DNA from: JAAEPI01 sp965212145
GTDB taxonomy: Bacteria; Bacteroidota; Bacteroidia; Cytophagales; Cyclobacteriaceae
DNA: 64,000 nucleotides
Assembly: GCA_965212145.1 (NCBI GenBank)
Contig: CBDBUY010000004.1
Span: forward strand, 496,001 to 560,000
Reading direction: 5' to 3'
How positions within the stretch are numbered: the stretch's first letter is position 1; each line of letters begins with the position of its first letter. Position numbers and translations under genes: made by a program. The notes beneath the pieces were generated by a model that was given only the letters and a program-made list of their open reading frames with translations, was not told the DNA's origin and did no database searches. Of the stretch, positions 7,591-15,345 are shown in pieces.

Positions 7591-9690
7591 ATGGCAGAAA
7601 AACCAAAAAAGAACATAGATCTTAAACCTGGACCGGGGAAACCTAATTATCAGGTTTGGGTAGTTGCGGCGATTGTTGCTGCTGTAGTTGGGATTACTTT
7701 TTTCACTCGATCCGGATCGGCTGTGGTGATTAACCCTACGCGATTCGAGCAGATGCTTTTGAGCAATGATGTGAAAAAAGTTGTGCTCATCAAGAATCAG
7801 GATGTAGTAGAAGTAACTCTAAAAGAAGAGGCACTTAGTAATTCAAAATACGCCCAGGAACTGGATAATCGTGGACCACTCAGTATGCCTGGAGGACCAC
7901 ATTATAAATTCAGAATTGCAGACCCAAAAACGTTCGACGATGATTTCGATGAAGCGGTAGCCAAATTGCCGGAAGAAAATCGGATTGGGTACGAGATAGA
8001 GGAGCGATCAGATTTCACATCGATCTTCTTCAATTTCGGATTCATTATTCTTATGATTTTCCTCTTCTGGATGCTCATGAGACGAATGACCGGCGGAGGA
8101 GCTGGAGGACAGATTTTCAATATCGGTAAATCAAGAGCTGCACTCTTTGATGCTGAGAACAAGGTGAAAATCACCTTCTCCGATGTGGCGGGTTTGGAGG
8201 AAGCCAAAGAAGAGGTGATGGAGATCGTGGAGTTCTTGAAGAACCCGACAAAATTCACTGACTTGGGGGGTAAAATTCCAAAGGGAGCACTTTTGGTAGG
8301 CCCTCCCGGTACGGGTAAAACATTATTGGCGAAAGCCGTTGCTGGAGAAGCCGAAGTACCTTTCTTCACCCTATCTGGTTCTGATTTCGTGGAAATGTTC
8401 GTGGGAGTAGGAGCCGCGAGAGTTCGAGACTTGTTTAAGCAAGCCAAAGAAAAAGCCCCTTGTATTGTCTTTATTGATGAGATTGATGCCATTGGTCGCT
8501 CAAGAGGAAAAGGTCAAATGCCCGGATCAAATGATGAGCGCGAAAACACGTTGAACTCTCTACTTGTGGAAATGGATGGTTTCTCTACGGATGCTGGAGT
8601 AATCATCGTGGCTGCAACGAACCGACCGGACGTTCTGGATACTGCGTTGTTAAGACCAGGAAGATTTGACCGTCAAATCAGCATTGACAAGCCTGATCTT
8701 ATTGGACGTGAAGCCATTTTCAAAGTGCACCTGGAGCCCCTTAAACTGGATCCAGATGTAGATCCTAAAAAACTTTCTGCCCAAACTCCTGGATTCGCAG
8801 GAGCAGAAATCGCGAATGTTTGTAACGAAGCAGCGTTGATTGCTGCCAGAAAGAACAAAAAGAAAGTCGACATGCTGGACTTCCAGGATGCCGTAGATAG
8901 AGTCATCGGTGGATTAGAGAAAAAGAACAAACTCATTTCTCCCAACGAGAAAAAGATCGTAGCATTCCATGAAGCCGGCCATGCCGTAGCAGGATGGTTC
9001 CTGGAGCACGCAGATCCCTTGGTCAAAGTAAGTATAGTCCCACGGGGCGTTGCAGCATTGGGATATGCTCAGTACTTACCTAAGGAGCAGTTTTTATATC
9101 AGACCGAACAACTGATCGATGAAATGTGTATGGCCCTTGGAGGTCGTGCTGCTGAGGAAATCATTTTTGGGAAAATCTCCACGGGTGCATTGAGCGACCT
9201 GGAGAGAATTACGAAGATGGCTTACAGTATCGTCACTGTATATGGGATGAATGAGAAAGTGGGTAACATTTCCTTTTATGATTCTAAACAATCCGAGTAC
9301 AACTTCACGAAACCTTATTCGGATGCCACTGCTCAACTTATTGATCAGGAAGTCAAAGGATTGGTGGAGCAAGCCTACAAGCGAACCAAGGAACTCCTAC
9401 AGGATAAGCTTGAAGAGTTGAACATTGTCGCCAATGAATTGCTTGACAAAGAAATTATCTTCCAGCAGGACCTTGAGCGATTGATCGGAAAGCGACCTTT
9501 CGAGAATCCTACAAATTACGAAGCGGCCACCCGAGTAAACGGCAATTCGAAGGAAGAAAAGGCCAAGGAAGAGAAGAAGGAAGAATCGAAACCCGAGGAG
9601 CCAAAAAGTGACAAGGGAATTGACGATTTGAAGTCTGAGGTAAAATCAGAAGTGGAGGCTGAAGACCAAGCCGAAGAAAAAGAATCCTGA
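7591..9690 (+). CDS. ftsH: ATP-dependent zinc metalloprotease FtsH
   Basis: This 699-residue membrane-anchored AAA+ protease degrades misfolded membrane and short-lived cytoplasmic proteins. Two transmembrane helices (about 24-41 and 147-165) bracket the periplasmic domain. The AAA module has Walker A GPPGTGKT near residue 237, Walker B CIVFIDEIDAIG and the second region of homology NRPDVLDTALLRPGRFD. The zinc site is HEAGH at residues 460-464. The last 50 or so residues are a charged Glu/Lys tail. Its TGA stop overlaps the lpxH ATG as TGATG, so the two genes are coupled. Confidence 0.97.
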   Translation: MAEKPKKNIDLKPGPGKPNYQVWVVAAIVAAVVGITFFTRSGSAVVINPTRFEQMLLSNDVKKVVLIKNQDVVEVTLKEEALSNSKYAQELDNRGPLSMPGGPHYKFRIADPKTFDDDFDEAVAKLPEENRIGYEIEERSDFTSIFFNFGFIILMIFLFWMLMRRMTGGGAGGQIFNIGKSRAALFDAENKVKITFSDVAGLEEAKEEVMEIVEFLKNPTKFTDLGGKIPKGALLVGPPGTGKTLLAKAVAGEAEVPFFTLSGSDFVEMFVGVGAARVRDLFKQAKEKAPCIVFIDEIDAIGRSRGKGQMPGSNDERENTLNSLLVEMDGFSTDAGVIIVAATNRPDVLDTALLRPGRFDRQISIDKPDLIGREAIFKVHLEPLKLDPDVDPKKLSAQTPGFAGAEIANVCNEAALIAARKNKKKVDMLDFQDAVDRVIGGLEKKNKLISPNEKKIVAFHEAGHAVAGWFLEHADPLVKVSIVPRGVAALGYAQYLPKEQFLYQTEQLIDEMCMALGGRAAEEIIFGKISTGALSDLERITKMAYSIVTVYGMNEKVGNISFYDSKQSEYNFTKPYSDATAQLIDQEVKGLVEQAYKRTKELLQDKLEELNIVANELLDKEIIFQQDLERLIGKRPFENPTNYEAATRVNGNSKEEKAKEEKKEESKPEEPKSDKGIDDLKSEVKSEVEAEDQAEEKES

Positions 9691-10478
9691 TGTCTTCCAA
9701 GTTTGAGACGGTCTCTGACTTTAAGAATCTGGAGAGCGGACGCTACATCTACTTTGCAAGTGATTTTCACTTAGGAGCTGCCAATTCAGATGCAGCAGAA
9801 CGCGAGAAGAAAATCGTTCAATGGTTGGATGAAATCAAGACCGATGCTGCGGGTGTCATACTGGTCGGAGACATTTTCGATTTTTGGTTTGAGTACAAGA
9901 AAGTAATCCCAAAGGGATTCGTGCGGTTTCAAGGTAAGCTCATGGAACTGCGAGATGCGGGCATCCCGATCATATTTTTCACAGGAAACCATGATAAGTG
10001 GCTGTTCGATTATTTTCCAAAAGAATTCGGCATTCCGGTCTACTATCGGCCTGTGACATTTGAAGTTGGTGATCAAAAACTACTGGTCGGACATGGAGAT
10101 GGGCTTGGGCCTGGCGACAGATTCTACAAATTTCTGAAGGTGATTTTTGAGGGGAAATTTCCTCAATGGCTATTCAAATGGCTTCACCCGGACATTGGGA
10201 TGTCACTCGCTCATGCCTGGTCCAAAAGCAGTCGAATTTCGAGCTCAGGTAAAGATCTTGGATATCAATCCAAGGAAGGAGAGTGGCTTTGGCAGTATGC
10301 ATCAGAAGTGGAAAAAGAAAATCATCATGATCTGTACATTTTCGGCCATCGCCATATTCCACTGGAGCTATCAGTGGCTGAGAATTCTACCTATTTTAAC
10401 TTAGGGGAATGGGTGAACCATTTCACCTATCTCAAGCACGATGGGAACAAAGCTGAGCTGCTTACTTATTCTTCTTAG
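9690..10478 (+). CDS. lpxH: UDP-2,3-diacylglucosamine diphosphatase LpxH-like
   Basis: This 262-residue calcineurin-type phosphoesterase should hydrolyse UDP-2,3-diacylglucosamine to lipid X in lipid A synthesis, on the cytoplasmic face of the inner membrane. Metal-site motifs are visible in order: SDFHLG, VGDIFDFW, TGNHDKW, GHGDG and GHRHIP. It overlaps the end of ftsH by one base. In E. coli, FtsH controls LpxC, so the ftsH-lpxH pairing may be a functional link, though that is inference. The next gene begins 38 bases before this stop. Confidence 0.88.
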   Translation: MSSKFETVSDFKNLESGRYIYFASDFHLGAANSDAAEREKKIVQWLDEIKTDAAGVILVGDIFDFWFEYKKVIPKGFVRFQGKLMELRDAGIPIIFFTGNHDKWLFDYFPKEFGIPVYYRPVTFEVGDQKLLVGHGDGLGPGDRFYKFLKVIFEGKFPQWLFKWLHPDIGMSLAHAWSKSSRISSSGKDLGYQSKEGEWLWQYASEVEKENHHDLYIFGHRHIPLELSVAENSTYFNLGEWVNHFTYLKHDGNKAELLTYSS

Positions 10479-11229
10479 TTTTCTGACTAAAGGTCAGGAA
10501 TGGACTTTCGTGAGAAAGGTGGATTTAGGACAGGAGATTACAGCCATCAGCAGCTCCAAAACGGGAAAGGTCTACTTCGGGACGGTGAGAGGGAATGTCT
10601 ATAGTCTGTTTTCGGATGGGACCAAAGACACGAATTATTCCTCAGCGATCTTCCAGCCGGTTTCAAGCCTCGATGCAAGCAATGCCCTTCGAGTCTTCGT
10701 ATTCTATGCCGCGACAGGGCAATTTGAATATTTAGAAAGATTTTCAGCACAATCCCGAACCTACGAATTACCGGATTTTGGACTGAATCAGGCAAGTCTT
10801 GCCACCTTAGGCATCAATCAAAGTATTTGGTTTCTATCCGGTAATACACTCTCGCAAATCAATCCCGTCAATCAACTTGTGTTACAAGAATTGCAACTCC
10901 CCGATTCGCTTGCATCAGGTGACATTTCAGATTTAAAATTTCGTCGTACCCAGCTTGCTATTTCAAAACCAGCTAAAGGACTTTATTTCTTTTCCTCCGA
11001 CCTATCGAATTTCATTTTTCAACCACTCCTTGGAGTCAATTATTTTCAATTCTTCGAAAATGAAATTTTAGCTCTTGGCCAAGACGCCCTCATTAGATGG
11101 AATCCCATCACCGGTAAAATGGATTCTCAGGAACCTCCAAGAAATGATTTCGAAAGACTTTCGTTTTCGGATGGCTATTATCAGTTCACTCGAGGAAGCG
11201 AGGTTTGGATCTATCAGCTCACACAATGA
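10441..11229 (+). CDS. Secreted protein of unknown function, probable beta-propeller
   Basis: This 262-residue protein starts with a signal peptide (MGTKLSCLLILLSFLTKGQ) that overlaps the lpxH coding end by 38 bases in another frame. The mature part has regularly spaced short hydrophobic strands, such as GKVYFGTVRGNVYSLF and EILALGQDALIRWNPITGKM, which look like propeller blades. No catalytic motif is seen. It is probably periplasmic or outer-membrane associated. The stop overlaps the next start as ATGA, so four genes from ftsH onward form one unit. Confidence 0.65.
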   Translation: MGTKLSCLLILLSFLTKGQEWTFVRKVDLGQEITAISSSKTGKVYFGTVRGNVYSLFSDGTKDTNYSSAIFQPVSSLDASNALRVFVFYAATGQFEYLERFSAQSRTYELPDFGLNQASLATLGINQSIWFLSGNTLSQINPVNQLVLQELQLPDSLASGDISDLKFRRTQLAISKPAKGLYFFSSDLSNFIFQPLLGVNYFQFFENEILALGQDALIRWNPITGKMDSQEPPRNDFERLSFSDGYYQFTRGSEVWIYQLTQ

Positions 11230-12161
11230 ATCACGTCACCTACATATCCGTTTCTCTCCCAGACAAAAGTCGACCGGCCGGAAGACCACCTAAAACCAAT
11301 TGGAAAATTGAGTTGATAAAAAAAGGGTTAAAAGCACTGCAGCATGCCTCGCCTAAAAAAGTAGCTGAGGTGGTCTGGCACTACTTCACCTTACCTGGAA
11401 AAGTCTTTTTTTCTGAGCCACAAAAAACTCTGATCTCTCAGGCTGAACAAGGTGAAATGACTCATAAAGGCGATAAGATCGTGACCTACAAGTGGGGAAA
11501 TTCAGGCCCTCGAATTTTGCTTTGTCATGGCTGGCGTTCTAAATCAGCCGACTTTAGACGGATGATCGAGGCACTTTTGGAGGCAGGATTCACAGTAGAA
11601 GCTGTTGATAATCGTGCGCATGGCCAATCGGAAGGCACGCACACAGCCATGCCGGATTACCGCGACATCATTCGTACTTACATGAAGCAGAATCCTCCGT
11701 TCGATATTGCAATCGGTTACTCCATGGGGGGTGCAGCCTTGGGCGTTGCTGTGAGTGAATTGCCGATTGAACTCCAACCGCGAAAAGTTTTCTTTATCGC
11801 CGCGCCACCATACATCAGCTATTTCTTTCAGGATTTGCTCGCGGAAATTGGCTTAAAGAAATCCGTTTATAATGCACTCGTAAAGATGCTGGAGGAAAAG
11901 TATGGCGAACAGGTTGACTATTTTGACCTACGGGTAAAAACTAGCCAGCTCGCCGGAATCGAGAAGTACTTTATCTACTGTGAAGACGATGAGACCATCA
12001 CCTTTTCAAAAGGAATGGAGCTTTATGAGGCCTTCAAGAAAGATGGACATTTTGTTCAGGTGCGGGGATTCGGACACTACAAGATCATCTCCAATGAGAA
12101 GATCATCCATTACATCCTGAAGCAACTAAAACCGGAGATGAAGGAGCTTGCCACTCCCTAA
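11226..12161 (+). CDS. Alpha/beta hydrolase
   Basis: This 311-residue protein has an alpha/beta hydrolase fold. The segment RILLCHGWRSKSADF carries the oxyanion-hole HGW motif. The nucleophile elbow is GYSMGG with Ser166, and a late GFGHYKI block supplies the catalytic His. The substrate is unknown. I chose the ATG at 11226, which overlaps the previous stop as ATGA; an in-frame start at 11205 would add seven unlikely residues. Its 3' end overlaps the convergent phosphatase gene by 36 bases. Confidence 0.82.
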   Translation: MNHVTYISVSLPDKSRPAGRPPKTNWKIELIKKGLKALQHASPKKVAEVVWHYFTLPGKVFFSEPQKTLISQAEQGEMTHKGDKIVTYKWGNSGPRILLCHGWRSKSADFRRMIEALLEAGFTVEAVDNRAHGQSEGTHTAMPDYRDIIRTYMKQNPPFDIAIGYSMGGAALGVAVSELPIELQPRKVFFIAAPPYISYFFQDLLAEIGLKKSVYNALVKMLEEKYGEQVDYFDLRVKTSQLAGIEKYFIYCEDDETITFSKGMELYEAFKKDGHFVQVRGFGHYKIISNEKIIHYILKQLKPEMKELATP

Positions 12162-12617
12162 TTCGGTAGCTACAATGACTAATAAGTTACCATAGTCCGA
12201 ATCATCAAATTGCTCGAATTTTTCTTCTCCAAGTATGACATTAGCCAAGAATGGCGTGGTGTTCGAGTGACCACTAATCACCACCGTTCCACCCCAGTTT
12301 TTTTGTAATATCCCGCTAAGAAGCGCTTTCGGATCACCCCAACTGTATTCTTGAATAGTAAGCTTTTTGGCCTCTGCTAATGGCTCCACAGTCGTTCTAG
12401 TGCGGGTATAACCGGTAGAATAAATCGCTGTGACGTCCGTAGACGAAAGTAGGTTCATCAATTCATTGGCTCGCTCTACTCCCGCTTCAGATAGGGGAGG
12501 ATTTCGGGTGCCATCACTGGCTTTTTCAGCATGTCGAACCAAAATAAACGTTGTGGCCTCCTGAGCATAAATTACTCCACCGAAGATCAGGCAGAACAGG
12601 GTTATCGATTTTCTCAT
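12126..12617 (-). CDS. Secreted histidine phosphatase (SixA / phosphoglycerate mutase-like)
   Basis: This protein of about 163 residues has a signal peptide ending in VIYAQ. A small histidine-phosphatase domain follows, with FILVRHAEKA (phosphohistidine motif), YSTGYTRTRTT and the second-His block VVISGHSNTTPFL. Members dephosphorylate sugar phosphates, phosphohistidine or other small phosphoesters. Export suggests a periplasmic role. I chose the ATG at 12617; a GTG at 12623 is also possible. It overlaps the convergent hydrolase by 36 bases and is divergent from the DinB-like gene. Confidence 0.8.
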   Translation of the reverse strand: MRKSITLFCLIFGGVIYAQEATTFILVRHAEKASDGTRNPPLSEAGVERANELMNLLSSTDVTAIYSTGYTRTRTTVEPLAEAKKLTIQEYSWGDPKALLSGILQKNWGGTVVISGHSNTTPFLANVILGEEKFEQFDDSDYGNLLVIVATELGSGKLLHLRF

Positions 12618-12666
12618 AGGCACAATTTAGCAGATTTCATTTATCCAAAAATGTATCTTTACAAGT

Positions 12667-13104
12667 ATGGTACATGCACTGAATGAGCTTTTTGCACGGG
12701 ATATTGACAATGTCATCAAAGAACTGAATGCCTATGAAAACGAGGCGGATCTTTGGGAAATTGGTGGGGACATCAAAAATACCGCTGGCAATCTGGCGCT
12801 TCACCTTTCGGGAAACTTGCTCCATTTTATCGGGCATATGTTGGGAGGCTCTGACTATGTGCGAGATCGTCCAAATGAATTTGGAGCTAAAGGCACACCA
12901 CGCTCGCAAATGATCCAGGAATTGGAACGTGCCAAGAGTGAAATCGAACGAGTACTACCATCGGTTCCAAAAGAGAAATTACAAGAGAAACCGGAAGGCA
13001 TACCTTATGATTTTACATGGGAGACATTTCTAATGCACCTGTATAGTCACTTCTCTTATCACGCCGGGCAGATTAATTATCACAGAAGATTACTGGCATC
13101 CTGA
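12667..13104 (+). CDS. DinB-like / DUF1572 four-helix protein
   Basis: This 145-residue protein resembles the DinB/YfiT four-helix-bundle family. The conserved histidines are in NLALHLSGNLLHFIGHML and HLYSHFSYHAGQINYHRRLL, placed as the family's three-His metal site. Many members are thiol-dependent S-transferases, for example of bacillithiol type; this one's substrate is unknown. A near-consensus -7 box (TATCTTTA) lies immediately upstream at about 12652-12659. Confidence 0.82.
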   Translation: MVHALNELFARDIDNVIKELNAYENEADLWEIGGDIKNTAGNLALHLSGNLLHFIGHMLGGSDYVRDRPNEFGAKGTPRSQMIQELERAKSEIERVLPSVPKEKLQEKPEGIPYDFTWETFLMHLYSHFSYHAGQINYHRRLLAS

Positions 13105-13301
13105 TAAACTACTGTATAAGCAAATCGCTTAATCACAGATATGTAAATCTCCTCTTTAATTGACTTTGGGATACTTTTTTTATTTGTATCAGATATTTCT
13201 ATTGTCGATCATAGAATCGAAATAATATACAATTGTTTCTTTTCTTAATTACAATTATTATCTTCGCAAACGTTTTAAATACATTTAACCTAGAAACTTA
13301 G
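13105..13301. other. AT-rich intergenic stretch
   Basis: This is an AT-rich non-coding stretch between the DinB-like gene and the small ORF at 13302. It holds the near-consensus -7 element TATCTTCG (13259-13266) on the plus strand. I see no hairpin or RNA gene. Confidence 0.4.
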
Positions 13302-13406
13302 ATGTCTGATCCTAACCAAACGTCTCACAAATTTCAGGACCGATGTGCCGTGTGCCTGATAGTCGGACTGGTAAGCCTTGCCATCATTATAGTTGTATTT
13401 CTGTAG
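13302..13406 (+). CDS. Candidate 34-residue single-helix membrane protein
   Basis: This short ORF encodes 34 residues: a polar head (MSDPNQTSHKFQDR) followed by one transmembrane helix (about residues 15-34) with two cysteines. A -7-like TATCTTCG lies 36 bases upstream. It ends eight bases before the convergent pseudouridine synthase stop. The layout looks like a real small membrane protein, but such ORFs also arise by chance. No function can be assigned. Confidence 0.4.
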   Translation: MSDPNQTSHKFQDRCAVCLIVGLVSLAIIIVVFL

Positions 13407-13414
13407 AAGAGGAG

Positions 13415-14353
13415 TTAGAGTCTGCTAACTTCCTGTTCAGTCAAAAATCTCCACTTGCCCCTGCCTAGGTTTTTCTTAGTGAGATTTCCGAATGTGACCC
13501 TGTCAAGCTTCTCCACAGTGTAACCGAGATGCTCGAAAATTCTGCGGATGATCCGATTGCGGCCGCTATGGATTTGAATGCCTATTGTCTTACGGTCATC
13601 AGTAAGTACGGCTAAATCATCAACCCTTACCTCCCCATCGTCCAAAGTCAGGCCTTCCAAAATGGCATTGAAATGATTTTCGGCCATGGGCTGATTCAGC
13701 TCCACTTGGTAGATCTTCTTGATCTCGTATTTTGGGTGGGTCAGCTTCTTCGCCAATTCCCCGTCGTTGGTAAATAGAAGTAAGCCTGTCGTCTGCCGAT
13801 CTAATCGACCCACGGGATAGATTCGTTCCTCACAAGCCTTCTCTACCAGCGACATCACGGTGCGACGATCCCTGTCGTCCTTCATGGTCGTGATGAAGCC
13901 CTTGGGTTTGTTGAGCAGTACGTACTGCATCTTTTCGGCCTTCAGGAATTTGCCTTGATACTTGACCTTGTCCTTCTTCCCGACTTGAAAACCCATCTCT
14001 GTGACTGTCTTTCCGTTCACCTCGATCTTGCCGTCCTTAATCAATTCATCGGCCTCTCGACGGGAACATACCCCTGAGATAGAAATGAAGCGATTCAAAC
14101 GAATGGTCTTTGGTTCCGGCTCATCCTCCCTCTTTTTGAAAGACGGACGTTTCCCAGGGGATTTCTTATCTACTCGTGGTTTTTTGAAGGGTTCTTCAGA
14201 TTCCGGTTTTCCGGTGAATTTTCGCTTTGGTTTGAAGCCAGCTCTGTCAGGCCTTTTGCCTGAAAATCTTTTATTTTCTCTAGGTTCTCGAGATTCTTCC
14301 TCTGATTTTCTAAGGCCTTTTCTGTAGCCCGACTTGTTCGGTCGTTTACCCAT
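13415..14353 (-). CDS. rRNA pseudouridine synthase, RluB/RsuA family
   Basis: This 312-residue protein isomerises uridine to pseudouridine in ribosomal RNA. A Lys/Arg/Pro-rich, probably disordered N-terminal tail (about residues 1-75) precedes an S4 RNA-binding domain (IRLNRFISISGVCSRREADE). The catalytic block PVGRLDRQTTGLLLFTNDG carries the nucleophilic Asp. The ATG at 14353 overlaps the end of scpB by eight bases; a TTG at 14365 is in frame but less likely. It is third in a dksA-like/scpB/rlu operon. Basic N-terminal extensions are common for this family in Bacteroidota. Confidence 0.9.
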   Translation of the reverse strand: MGKRPNKSGYRKGLRKSEEESREPRENKRFSGKRPDRAGFKPKRKFTGKPESEEPFKKPRVDKKSPGKRPSFKKREDEPEPKTIRLNRFISISGVCSRREADELIKDGKIEVNGKTVTEMGFQVGKKDKVKYQGKFLKAEKMQYVLLNKPKGFITTMKDDRDRRTVMSLVEKACEERIYPVGRLDRQTTGLLLFTNDGELAKKLTHPKYEIKKIYQVELNQPMAENHFNAILEGLTLDDGEVRVDDLAVLTDDRKTIGIQIHSGRNRIIRRIFEHLGYTVEKLDRVTFGNLTKKNLGRGKWRFLTEQEVSRL

Positions 14354-14906
14354 TTTCCTCTCCAATCGTGTTTTCTTCCTGACTGAAGTCCTTCGGAGTA
14401 GGGAGTTCTTTTAGATCATTTATCCCGAAATAGTCCATGAATTTTGGACTTGTTCCGTAAAGTAACGGTCGACCCACACCCTCCGATTTTCCTTTGATCT
14501 CGACCAGCTCTTTTTCCAATAATTTCTGCACGGCGTAATCGCAGTTTACACCTCTGATTTGCTCCATCTCACTCTTCGTCACCGGCTGCTTGTAGGCGAT
14601 AATGGCCAAGGTCTCCAGCGCAGAATTAGACAATCTACGCTTCGATTGTTGTTTTAAGAGTATTCCGATACTTGCTTGATAAGCCGGTTTGGTTAGAAAC
14701 TGATAGCCTCCTCCGCTTTTGACCAACTCAAACGAGTGATCGTCTGAAGAAAATCGACCTTTTAGCTCTTCCAGTCCTTTCGAAATATCAGCCTCAGGAA
14801 CATCCGCGTCGAACATTTCCTTCAGACAGCTCAGAATCTCCCCCTCGGTGATGGGCTTTGGTGAGCAAAACACCAAGGCCTCAATATGATTGACTAAATA
14901 ATCCAA
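14346..14906 (-). CDS. scpB: Segregation and condensation protein B (ScpB)
   Basis: This 186-residue protein is the winged-helix kleisin partner ScpB of the SMC-ScpAB condensin. Diagnostic segments are HIEALVFCSPKPIT, LSNSALETLAIIAYKQPVTKSE and the RGVNCDYAVQKLLE block. The start is TTG at 14906, four bases from the preceding stop. No ATG lies near it, and the TTG gives the expected family N-terminus. scpA is not in the window. The gene overlaps the pseudouridine synthase downstream, the usual ScpB-Rlu arrangement. Confidence 0.92.
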   Translation of the reverse strand: MDYLVNHIEALVFCSPKPITEGEILSCLKEMFDADVPEADISKGLEELKGRFSSDDHSFELVKSGGGYQFLTKPAYQASIGILLKQQSKRRLSNSALETLAIIAYKQPVTKSEMEQIRGVNCDYAVQKLLEKELVEIKGKSEGVGRPLLYGTSPKFMDYFGINDLKELPTPKDFSQEENTIGEENG

Positions 14907-14907
14907 C

Positions 14908-15285
14908 TCAGCGGGCGTTCAATTTCGCCTCGATCGAATGCTGTGTATGTGGCACGGCACGCAATCTTTCCTTGGAAATCAGCTTGCCTGAATCAATGCA
15001 AATGCCGTAAGTCCCGTTCTTGATACGGACCAGGGCATTCTCCAGATTGCCAATAAATTTTAATTGACGAGCCGCTAACTGATTGAGTTGTTCCTTCTCA
15101 GCCGTGTCTGCTCCATCCTCCAGCGTTTTGGTGTTGCTGTAGGAAGAATCGGTGCTTTCGTCGTTGTTGTGCGTGAGGGATTCTTTGAGCGTATTGAGCT
15201 CGTTTTTCGCCTTATCGAGCTTCTCCAGGATCAACTCCTCAAACTCTTTAAGCTCCTCCTCTGAATACTTCGTCTTCTCTGCCAT
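14908..15285 (-). CDS. DksA/TraR-family protein without the Cys4 zinc site
   Basis: This 125-residue protein has the DksA layout: a coiled-coil hairpin then a short C-terminal globular part. The coiled-coil tip keeps the DxxDxA signature (D57, D60, A62), needed in E. coli DksA for acting with ppGpp on RNA polymerase. Of the four zinc cysteines only the first remains (YGICIDSGK); the other positions are Ser, Ser and Ala. The protein probably binds the RNA polymerase secondary channel without zinc. It leads the operon with scpB and the pseudouridine synthase. Confidence 0.85.
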   Translation of the reverse strand: MAEKTKYSEEELKEFEELILEKLDKAKNELNTLKESLTHNNDESTDSSYSNTKTLEDGADTAEKEQLNQLAARQLKFIGNLENALVRIKNGTYGICIDSGKLISKERLRAVPHTQHSIEAKLNAR

Positions 15286-15345
15286 GGTGGTCGTATTTTT
15301 TCGCTAGCTTCAAAAAATGATCGCTAAGCTACAAACTTTGATGAA

